From the NCBI GenBank assembly GCA_019510535.1, contig JAEKKE010000043.1, positions 1-6,572 of the forward strand: a DNA stretch of 6,572 bases. The letters are read 5' to 3'. A model generated the notes under the pieces. It was not told where the DNA came from, made no database searches, and worked only from the letters and a program-made list of their open reading frames with translations. Within the stretch, counting starts at the first letter, position 1, and each line of letters opens with the position of its first letter. This document shows positions 1-4,934 of this stretch, in pieces. The position numbers and the translations under genes are program-made. The DNA is from Acidobacteriota bacterium (GTDB lineage Bacteria > Acidobacteriota > Terriglobia > Terriglobales > Acidobacteriaceae).

Positions 1-152
1 GCAGCCAGATCAGTACTCAAATGAGCGCTGGCAGCCGGTGCCTCCGTGCGGTACCGTTGTGAGAGCACTTCGGCCGCCTGCTGCAACTGCTTGAGCGGAA
101 ACCCTTCTAATTGTTGTTCCACCGCTTGGCGGATCTTGGCAGGTACCTGCAT
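1..152 (-). CDS. Rsm22-like small ribosomal subunit protein / methyltransferase (N-terminal fragment)
   Basis: The minus strand is open from an ATG at 152 to the left edge, giving 50 codons that begin MQVPAKIRQAVEQQLEGF and continue with KQLQQAAEVLSQRYR. The pattern of a short 'LP..LR.A(I/V)E..L.G' helix, then 'L..AA..LS.RYR', resembles the N-terminus of bacterial Rsm22-family proteins, which are SAM-dependent-methyltransferase-like proteins associated with the small ribosomal subunit. The catalytic part would lie beyond the edge and cannot be checked. The reading frame stays open upstream of 152, so a slightly earlier start is possible, but the family-like sequence begins here. Only a weak AATAGG precedes the ATG. 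The gene diverges from the EAL gene across about 96 bases. The family call comes from a short stretch and is moderate; that this is a real coding start is more secure. Confidence 0.6.
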   Translation of the reverse strand, partial: MQVPAKIRQAVEQQLEGFPLKQLQQAAEVLSQRYRTEAPAASAHLSTDLA

Positions 153-248
153 CCTATTGAAAAATGGGACTTCGAGCTGCTTCCAGAGGGTAATAGCCGG
201 AAAGTTGCATTGCTGGGCCCTTTAGCGAGACCTACGATGAAGGACGTT

Positions 249-1079
249 ATGAAACACGAAAATCCTCCCCATACTGAGCATATCCCGATGAAGGGTGGAC
301 TTGCCCGGGCGCTGGAGCGCGGGGAGTTGACACTTCATTTTCAACCGAAGATCGACATGAAGCCGACCGAGGGCGCGACCGGCGTTGTCGTGGGATATGA
401 GGCCCTGTTGCGCTGGCAGAACCCGATCGTCGGCTCCATTTCGCCCGGTGACTTTCTCTCCTGGGCTGAGCGCAGCAACGAGGTCCGCACGGTAGGCTAC
501 TGGGTTGCCGATCAGGCCCTGCGGCAATTGGCCGCATGGCGGGCGAGCGGGCTTGCGACACCGCATACGCGCGTGTCCATTAACCTACTGGGGCGGCAGT
601 TGAACGATCCCCTGCTGCTCGATGAGCTGCTTGCCGCCGTGGAGCGTCATCACCTGAAAGCAGACGATCTCGAGCTTGAGGTCACGGAAGCCACCCTGGA
701 CGAGGAAGCTGCAGGCCTGAATGCGCTACGTCAGCTCAAGGATGCGGGCTTCCGCATTCATCTGGATGACTTCGGCGCAGGCTACTCTTCGCTGAGCTAC
801 CTGCATCGCTTCCCCTTCGACTGCGTGAAGATCGATCGCACCGTGGTCGCGGACATGGACCGTGAATCGCAGAGCCTGTCGCTTACCAAAACGGTCGTGG
901 CTCTGGGCCAGAAGCTTCGCTTGCAAGTAATTGCCGAAGGCATCGAGACCGCGGAGCACGTGAACATGCTGCTCGAGATGGGATGCCATCTGGGCCAGGG
1001 CTTCTACTTCGCTCGTCCCATGCCGGCCGTTGCGATTGAGCGCTGGCTGTTGGCGGAACCGACACAGCAAACGGCGTAA
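249..1079 (+). CDS. Stand-alone EAL-domain cyclic-di-GMP phosphodiesterase
   Basis: The 276-residue protein is essentially one EAL domain (about residues 17-270), which hydrolyses c-di-GMP to pGpG in the cytoplasm. The family's metal- and substrate-binding residues all appear present: E51 in YEALLRW, N112 in SINLLGRQL, the glutamates of LELEVTE (142-147), D173-D174 in DDFGAGYSSL, K194 in VKID, E230 in AEGIE, and Q250 in GQGFYFARP. It is therefore predicted to be active. There is no GGDEF, PAS or receiver domain, signal peptide or membrane segment. Compared with typical 'FQP.vdl..g...GYEALLRW' openings, a few extra residues (about 37-46) sit before the EAL motif. The start at 249 is chosen because AAGGA (240-244) lies just before it; ATG 237 is also possible. 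The frame is open back to a TTG at 111, but that would run antisense through the Rsm22-like start. It is the first gene of a tight three-gene run; its target process is unknown. Confidence 0.92.
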   Translation: MKHENPPHTEHIPMKGGLARALERGELTLHFQPKIDMKPTEGATGVVVGYEALLRWQNPIVGSISPGDFLSWAERSNEVRTVGYWVADQALRQLAAWRASGLATPHTRVSINLLGRQLNDPLLLDELLAAVERHHLKADDLELEVTEATLDEEAAGLNALRQLKDAGFRIHLDDFGAGYSSLSYLHRFPFDCVKIDRTVVADMDRESQSLSLTKTVVALGQKLRLQVIAEGIETAEHVNMLLEMGCHLGQGFYFARPMPAVAIERWLLAEPTQQTA

Positions 1080-1087
1080 AATCGCCG
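1072..1087 (+). other. Short inverted repeat at the EAL stop / thioredoxin start junction
   Basis: CGGCG (1072-1076) and CGCCG (1083-1087) form a perfect 5-bp stem around the loop TAAAAT. The loop opens with the TAA stop codon of the EAL gene. The stem ends one base before the ATG at 1089, where no Shine-Dalgarno sequence is visible. It is short enough to be chance, but the next junction has the same arrangement. Confidence 0.4.
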
Positions 1088-1088
1088 C

Positions 1089-1664
1089 ATGTCCCGAACT
1101 CCGTCCACCATGGTGGCGCTGGGCACGGTTGCCCCGCCGTTTGAGCTTACCGACGTAATCACCGGCAAGGCCGTGGGCCGCGATGATGTTGCCTTGGATA
1201 CCAAGGGCCTGCTGGTGATGTTCGTGTGTCCGCATTGCCCCTATGTCAAACATGTCGAAGCGGAGCTGGGCCGCATCGGCAAGGACTATCAAGGTAAGAT
1301 CGGCATCGTGGCGATCAATGCCAATGACGTCAGCCAGTACCCCGAAGACGGCCCCGAACACATGAAGGAGCAGGTCAGCCGGAATGGCTGGACCTTCCCG
1401 TATCTCTATGACGAGACGCAGGAGGTCGCCCGCAGCTATGACGCAGCCTGCACACCCGATCTCTTCCTCTTCGATGCCGACCAGACGCTGGTCTATCGCG
1501 GTCAACTGGACGACAGCCGGCCGCAGCGGAAGGACTTCGGCAACGATCTCCCGGTAACCGGCAAGGACCTGCGCGCGGCGATCGATATGGTACTGGCAGG
1601 CAAGCGCCCTGACCCGAACCAAAAGTTCTCGATTGGCTGCAACATCAAATGGAAGGCCGAGTAG
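1089..1664 (+). CDS. Thioredoxin-fold (AhpC/TSA, PRX-like) family protein with CPHC motif
   Basis: This 191-residue protein belongs to the AhpC/TSA-like thioredoxin-fold family, whose members typically carry 'F.C.HCP(Y/F)VK' after the first strand. Here the motif is FVCPHCPYVK (45-54), giving a CxxC pair C47/C50 suited to thiol-disulfide exchange. Other family marks are IVAINANDV (73-81), the C-T-P segment at 121-123 that supplies the cis-proline, YRGQLDDSRP (136-145) and a C-terminal SIGCNIKWK (181-189) with a third conserved-looking cysteine. No signal peptide or lipobox is seen, so it is probably cytoplasmic. The CPHC dipeptide arrangement is the one known from DsbA, although the rest of the protein is not DsbA-like. 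It starts 9 bases after the EAL stop without a clear ribosome-binding site; ATG 1110 is an alternative start. The exact substrate (peroxide, disulfide or other) cannot be told. Confidence 0.88.
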   Translation: MSRTPSTMVALGTVAPPFELTDVITGKAVGRDDVALDTKGLLVMFVCPHCPYVKHVEAELGRIGKDYQGKIGIVAINANDVSQYPEDGPEHMKEQVSRNGWTFPYLYDETQEVARSYDAACTPDLFLFDADQTLVYRGQLDDSRPQRKDFGNDLPVTGKDLRAAIDMVLAGKRPDPNQKFSIGCNIKWKAE

Positions 1665-1678
1665 CATACGGCTCGGCC
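1655..1678 (+). other. Perfect 7-bp inverted repeat at the thioredoxin stop / GNAT start junction
   Basis: GGCCGAG (1655-1661) pairs perfectly with CTCGGCC (1672-1678). The 10-base loop begins with the TAG stop codon of the thioredoxin-like gene, and the 3' arm abuts the GNAT start codon at 1679. No poly-U follows, so it does not look like a terminator. In mRNA it could tie stop and start together and affect reinitiation on the GNAT gene, which has no Shine-Dalgarno of its own. Confidence 0.5.
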
Positions 1679-2107
1679 ATGATCACGATCCGACCTGTCA
1701 GCGAAGACGACGCAACCGAGGTAGCCAGGCTCACAGGCGAGCTGGGCTATTCCACTACACCCACTGAGATCGCGGAACGCATCGCGCGCCAGACTAAAGT
1801 GCCCGGACGCGCCGTCTTTGTCGCCTGCGATGGAGAACAGATCGCCGGCTACATCGATCTCTCCACTGAAATGCACCTTCACGTTACACCAAAAGCCCGC
1901 ATCGATGGCCTGGTAGTCAGCGAGAGTGCACGTGGCAAAGGTGTTGGCGCACTGCTATGCCGTCACGCGGAAGAATGGGCCCGACAGCAGGGCCTGAAGA
2001 CAATGATGCTGACCTCGCGTTCTACACGCGAGAGAGCACATGCCTTCTACGAGCGCGACGGCTACCGGCGCACCAAGATCTCATATCTCTTCGAAAAAGA
2101 TCTGTAG
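1679..2107 (+). CDS. GNAT-family N-acetyltransferase
   Basis: This is a 142-residue single-domain GNAT protein, the usual length for small acetyl-CoA-dependent N-acetyltransferases. It opens with the typical MITIRPVSEDDATEVARL. Strand 4 is IDGLVVSESARG (75-86), followed by the acetyl-CoA pyrophosphate loop RGKGVG (85-90, R/QxxGxG/A) and its helix through about residue 104. The motif B region HAFYERDGY (121-129) ends with the aromatic residue common at the C-terminal strand. The start at 1679 is preferred because the protein then begins at the canonical first strand and lies 14 bases after the previous stop; an ATG at 1649 would overlap that gene by 16 bases and add ten residues unlike the family. 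It is the last gene of the rightward run and converges on the cyclase gene. The acceptor substrate (amine, amino acid, antibiotic or protein) cannot be read from the sequence. Confidence 0.88.
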   Translation: MITIRPVSEDDATEVARLTGELGYSTTPTEIAERIARQTKVPGRAVFVACDGEQIAGYIDLSTEMHLHVTPKARIDGLVVSESARGKGVGALLCRHAEEWARQQGLKTMMLTSRSTRERAHAFYERDGYRRTKISYLFEKDL

Positions 2108-2120
2108 ATCGGAAACCGAT
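2108..2120. other. Small hairpin after the GNAT stop codon
   Basis: ATCGG (2108-2112) and CCGAT (2116-2120) form a perfect 5-bp stem with an AAA loop immediately after the TAG stop. No U-tract follows in either direction, so it is at best a weak or factor-assisted end signal in the 60-base convergent gap. Confidence 0.3.
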
Positions 2121-2127
2121 ACACCCG

Positions 2128-2161
2128 TCAAAATATCTGGCTACTCAAAATATCTGGCTAC
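2128..2161. repeat. Perfect 17-bp tandem duplication
   Basis: TCAAAATATCTGGCTAC occurs twice back to back, at 2128-2144 and 2145-2161, with no mismatch. It fills most of the gap between the convergent GNAT and cyclase genes and ends six bases before the cyclase stop codon. It is AT-richer than its surroundings. It looks like a recent slippage or repair duplication rather than part of a larger array, since only two copies are present. Confidence 0.95.
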
Positions 2162-2167
2162 TTCAGA

Positions 2168-4162
2168 TCAGAACTGAACACTCAGAGCAGGGCGCGTAAG
2201 CTCGCTGCGATAGGTCGCCAGCGCTAACGCCGGGAAGTACATCCGGTAGAGGTGATAGCTGAGATAGAAAACATTGGGAAAACCCGTTCCCGTCGTCAGT
2301 GCCTCATCCCAGTCGCCGTCGGCCCGCTGATTCGCAAGCAGCCATTGCACGCCCTTCTGCACCTGCGATGAGCGGGTTTTACCGCAAGCCATCAAGCCCA
2401 CCAGGGCCCATGCCGTTTGTGTGGGTGTGCTCTGTGCAGCGACAAAGCGGTCGACCTCATAACTGACACAGCTCTCACCCCAGCCACCATCTTCGTTCTG
2501 TACTGACAGCAGCCACCGCGCGGCCTTTTCGACTGCGCTGTGCGCGCGGGGGTCTCCGGTGGCGATCAGACCGCGCATCGCCAGGAAGGTGCCGTAGACG
2601 TAGTTCACTCCCCAGCGGCCGTACCAGCTTCCATTCGGTTCCTGTGAGCTGAGCAGATACAGCACTCCCCTAGCAATTGTGGGATGCTTTGGCCCAAGAC
2701 CGCGCTTACTCAAAGCCTCCAGCACGCGGCCGGTGATATCGGCGCAGGTGGGGTCGAGCATGGCGTTGTGATCGGCGAAGGGAACCTTGTTCAGCAGTTG
2801 CCAGTCATTATCAACATCGAAAGCCGCCCAGCCTCCATCTGCCGATTGCATGCCGAGAAGCCAGTCGATCGCGCGTTGCTCCGCACGCGCCTGGCGCTCA
2901 GGATTGGAGGCACGGATATGCTGCAGCGCAAGCAGCACCATCGCCGTATCGTCGATATCGGGATAGAAATCATTAGCGAACTCGAAGGCCCAGCCGCTGG
3001 GACGAAGGTTCGGACGCTTCGCCGACCAGTCGCCTTTACGCCGCACCTCTTTGCTCAGCAGCCAGTCCGCGGCGCGCGTCATTGCGGTAGCGTCGATCTC
3101 CCCGGTCTCACCAAGAGCAAAGGCAGCAATGGCGGTATCCCACACCGGCGATTTGCAGGGCTGAAACTCGATGGAGTCCTCGCGCTCCAGCAACAGCTCA
3201 TCGAAGTGGCGGATCGCCTCGATCATGTCAGGCTGGTCACGCTCATAGCCGAGAGAATCCATGGCCATGATGGCGTACATCATCGAGGGATAGATGGCGC
3301 CCAGCCCTTCGGAGTGCTGCAGATGTTCCAGCATCCAGCGCTCGGCGGCTGCAATGGCGCGGCCGCGGATCTTCTGCACACCGCGGCGTTCCCAGTGTTT
3401 GAGCAGCTTGTCGGCGTGAAGAAAGAGCTCGGAGGTGAGATCCCTGCGCGGCATGGTGATCGGCGAGCCGGGATAGATCAGCTCCTGCAACGTCATGCCG
3501 GAGGGAGCCGTACGCTGGGCCCCCAACCCCTGAATAATGGAGAGCGGCACGATGATGGTGCGCGTCCACGACGACATCTCGTAGAGAAAGCTGCCGGGCA
3601 CGATCATGATCTCCGCCGGCACCGTGGGAACAAATTCACGCGGGAACAGACCGAAGAGGCTCAGATTGATCTTGGTGTAGCTGTTGCATGCCTGCAGCCC
3701 GCCAAGCTCCAAAATGCGCTCGCGAGCGGCGCGCATGCACCGGGAGTCCACATCCTCACCCATGATCTTGAGCGCGGTATAGGCCTTCACGGTTGCGTTC
3801 ACATCGGCTTCGCCCTGGGCGAAGAGATTCCATCCGCCGTCGGCAAGCTGGCAGGCCTTCAGATAACGGACGAGCTTCGCTGTACGCTGGGCGCGCGGGG
3901 GAGTCCACGCACCGCCCTCCTCCGGGGGAAAGAGCCAAAGCTGCAGCAACACATAATCTGAGGCCAGTGTGGAGTCTGCTGTGAGGTCGCCGCACCAGTA
4001 GCCATCGGCATGCTGCTTCCGCAGCAGAGCCTCGGCCGTCAACGACAACTGCTGCTCCAGCTGGGTGATGCTCTGCTGACTGATCTCTTCGTTCTGCTGG
4101 TCTAATTCAAGACTACCGACGCTTACGATGGCTGGAACGGCACTGCCGAACTGCTCTCTCAT
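2168..4162 (-). CDS. shc: Squalene-hopene cyclase
   Basis: The 664-residue enzyme cyclises squalene to hopene/hopanol (EC 5.4.99.17), the committed step of hopanoid synthesis, and acts as a monotopic protein on the inner membrane. Its length is normal for the family (about 630-680). The catalytic acid motif DIDDTAM is at 402-408, with D404 matching the protonating middle aspartate of the DxDD motif. Six QW motifs of the form QxxxGxW are visible at 50-56, 105-111, 439-445, 507-513, 555-561 and 612-618. The C-terminal block TGTGFPNVFYLSYHLYR (624-640) followed by FPALAL is also characteristic. The N-terminal 35 residues are Q/E-rich and not conserved in my view. The ATG overlaps the TGA of the upstream TetR gene by one base (TGATG), with GAGGGAAGG at 4175-4167 as ribosome-binding site, so the two are very likely cotranscribed and translationally coupled. 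No other hopanoid genes (hpnC/D/E type) are in the window. No truncation or frameshift is seen. Confidence 0.96.
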   Translation of the reverse strand: MREQFGSAVPAIVSVGSLELDQQNEEISQQSITQLEQQLSLTAEALLRKQHADGYWCGDLTADSTLASDYVLLQLWLFPPEEGGAWTPPRAQRTAKLVRYLKACQLADGGWNLFAQGEADVNATVKAYTALKIMGEDVDSRCMRAARERILELGGLQACNSYTKINLSLFGLFPREFVPTVPAEIMIVPGSFLYEMSSWTRTIIVPLSIIQGLGAQRTAPSGMTLQELIYPGSPITMPRRDLTSELFLHADKLLKHWERRGVQKIRGRAIAAAERWMLEHLQHSEGLGAIYPSMMYAIMAMDSLGYERDQPDMIEAIRHFDELLLEREDSIEFQPCKSPVWDTAIAAFALGETGEIDATAMTRAADWLLSKEVRRKGDWSAKRPNLRPSGWAFEFANDFYPDIDDTAMVLLALQHIRASNPERQARAEQRAIDWLLGMQSADGGWAAFDVDNDWQLLNKVPFADHNAMLDPTCADITGRVLEALSKRGLGPKHPTIARGVLYLLSSQEPNGSWYGRWGVNYVYGTFLAMRGLIATGDPRAHSAVEKAARWLLSVQNEDGGWGESCVSYEVDRFVAAQSTPTQTAWALVGLMACGKTRSSQVQKGVQWLLANQRADGDWDEALTTGTGFPNVFYLSYHLYRMYFPALALATYRSELTRPALSVQF

Positions 4163-4764
4163 CAGGCCTTCCCTCTTCTGCTCTTACGCTTGGATGTCGG
4201 CTGCGGTTCCGAGGAACACATCTCTTTCAGTCGCGTCATGATCTGTGCGCGGCGCTCACCGGTACAGATGGCGTCGTCAAAGCCGAACATCTCGGTGAAC
4301 CAAAGGCCATCCACCGCCAGCCGCACAATTGTCGCAGTAATAGGGTCAATCCCATCGTGCTCCAATAAAGCCTGCCAGCGCGCGTAAGCCTCACGCATGG
4401 GCTCCACGAGTTTCATATCCGTAGAGGCCGCGGCAATCGCCGAGGCAAAAACGTCCAGACGCTCTGGAGAGAGGCCCGCATCCTGCGCCCACCGGCCTTC
4501 AAGCGATGCCAGAACAAAGGCCAACGTGTTGCGCCCAGGTCTGTCAGGAAGCTCTGCCTTGGCTGTCGCGAGATCACGATCGAAGTACTCGATGGTCCGC
4601 GCCACCAGTCCGGCGACCAGCTCTTCCTTGGAGGGAAAGTGATACAGCAATCCCCCCTTGCTGACTTGGGCCTTCTCGGCAACGCGGTCGAGGGTCAACT
4701 GCTGTGAGCCCTCTTTGCGAATCAGCGTCTCCGCACTTTTAAGGATTGTGTCCCGCTTGCTCAT
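4162..4764 (-). CDS. TetR/AcrR-family transcriptional regulator, probable regulator of its own gene and shc
   Basis: The 200-residue protein begins MSKRDTILKSAETLIRKEG and has a classic TetR N-terminal helix-turn-helix: LTLDRVAEKAQVSKGGLLYHFPSKEEL at about 23-49, whose G-x-LYHFPSKEEL segment is diagnostic. The remaining helices (about 55-180), including the VRLAVDGLWFTEMFGF block at 147-162, form the ligand-binding and dimer domain seen in many TetR relatives. The C-terminal tail SKRKSRRGKA is strongly basic. The start at 4764 is chosen because it gives the standard TetR opening; the frame remains open further upstream to 4896, but that extension would run through the operator palindrome and has no family resemblance. 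The gene is first in a two-gene operon with squalene-hopene cyclase (1-base TGATG overlap). A perfect palindrome 13 bases upstream suggests autoregulation. The ligand is unknown; an isoprenoid, a lipid or membrane stress would be guesses. Confidence 0.93.
   Translation of the reverse strand: MSKRDTILKSAETLIRKEGSQQLTLDRVAEKAQVSKGGLLYHFPSKEELVAGLVARTIEYFDRDLATAKAELPDRPGRNTLAFVLASLEGRWAQDAGLSPERLDVFASAIAAASTDMKLVEPMREAYARWQALLEHDGIDPITATIVRLAVDGLWFTEMFGFDDAICTGERRAQIMTRLKEMCSSEPQPTSKRKSRRGKA
4167..4175 (-). promoter_or_regulatory. Ribosome-binding site of shc inside the TetR gene
   Basis: On the minus strand GAGGGAAGG lies within the last codons of the TetR gene. Its GAGG is 9 bases and its AAGG 4 bases from the shc ATG. 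It is one of the few good Shine-Dalgarno sequences in the window and supports the start at 4162 and coupled translation across the TGATG overlap. Confidence 0.7.
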
Positions 4765-4773
4765 GTCGGAATT

Positions 4774-4779
4774 AGTATA
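4774..4779 (-). promoter_or_regulatory. Candidate -10 element of the TetR-shc operon
   Basis: On the minus strand TATACT (five of six matches to TATAAT) sits 9 bases before the TetR ATG and overlaps the palindrome edge. Transcription starting about seven bases downstream would leave only a few untranslated bases, which fits the absence of a Shine-Dalgarno before this ATG. No convincing -35 hexamer is found at the usual distance, so the call is tentative. Confidence 0.4.
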
Positions 4780-4793
4780 CCGTCCAGACGGTA
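4778..4793. promoter_or_regulatory. 16-bp palindrome, putative TetR operator
   Basis: TACCGTC-CA-GACGGTA is a perfect inverted repeat with 7-bp arms and a 2-base centre. Its size and its place between the divergent genes, 13 bases from the TetR start and overlapping the candidate -10, are what is expected of a self-repressing TetR operator. The '(A)CCGTC..GACGGT' core resembles operators reported for several TetR/AcrR regulators. Binding by this particular regulator is inferred from adjacency. Confidence 0.75.
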
Positions 4794-4796
4794 CAG

Positions 4797-4912
4797 TAGA
4801 GCATTTTCCCTGTGGGTGTTGCCAAGGGCTTCCGCATCTATGGGCGTTTTCCGCAACGAAAACGCCGCGGCACTCCTCTTCAGGGATACCCGGCAACAGG
4901 GAAAATGTTCTA
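4797..4912 (+). other. 116-nt nested inverted-repeat structure; candidate structured 5' leader RNA or miniature element
   Basis: Outer arms TAGAGCATTTTCCCTGT (4797-4813) and ACAGGGAAAATGTTCTA (4896-4912) pair over 17 positions with one non-Watson-Crick pair. Inside, GGGTGTT (4814-4820) pairs with GGATACC plus C (4885-4891), AAGGG (4824-4828) with CTCTT (4876-4880), and CCGC (4832-4835) with GCGG (4867-4870). A perfect 9-bp apical stem GGCGTTTTC/GAAAACGCC (4843-4851, 4858-4866) closes on the loop CGCAAC. The four imperfect pairs (4801/4908, 4818/4887, 4820/4885, 4827/4877) are all G-U when read as + strand RNA and would be C-A mismatches on the other strand, so the fold favours a rightward transcript. 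It ends 22 bases before the GNAT start at 4935. I do not recognise a known riboswitch class. Both ends read TA, so a miniature element with a TA target duplication is the main alternative. Confidence 0.65.
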
Positions 4913-4934
4913 ACCCTTCTGCCGTTGAACCTCT

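Noticed and set aside
111..248. N-terminal extension of the EAL gene from a TTG at 111
   Set aside because: It would run antisense through the Rsm22-like start at 152, uses a weak start codon, and adds 46 residues without EAL-family resemblance; AAGGA before ATG 249 fits better.
153..248. Promoters in the gap between the Rsm22-like and EAL genes
   Set aside because: TTGAAA (157-162) and TAATAG (191-196) resemble -35 and -10 elements but are 28 bases apart, and no properly spaced pair was found on either strand.
726..1667. Long minus-strand open frame (313 codons) opposite the EAL and thioredoxin genes
   Set aside because: It spans two well-recognised genes and the translated protein has no family resemblance; it is a shadow of their codon bias.
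2108..2120. Intrinsic terminator for the GNAT or shc transcript
   Set aside because: The stem is only 5 bp and no U-tract follows on either strand, so it was recorded only as a small hairpin.
2684..3961. Long plus-strand open frame (425 codons) opposite squalene-hopene cyclase
   Set aside because: It lies wholly within a confident cyclase gene, is His/Gly/Arg-rich without known motifs, and reflects GC-rich third positions of the other strand.
4765..4896. 44-residue N-terminal extension of the TetR protein
   Set aside because: It crosses the palindrome and the hairpin, and the TetR domain begins canonically at the ATG at 4764.
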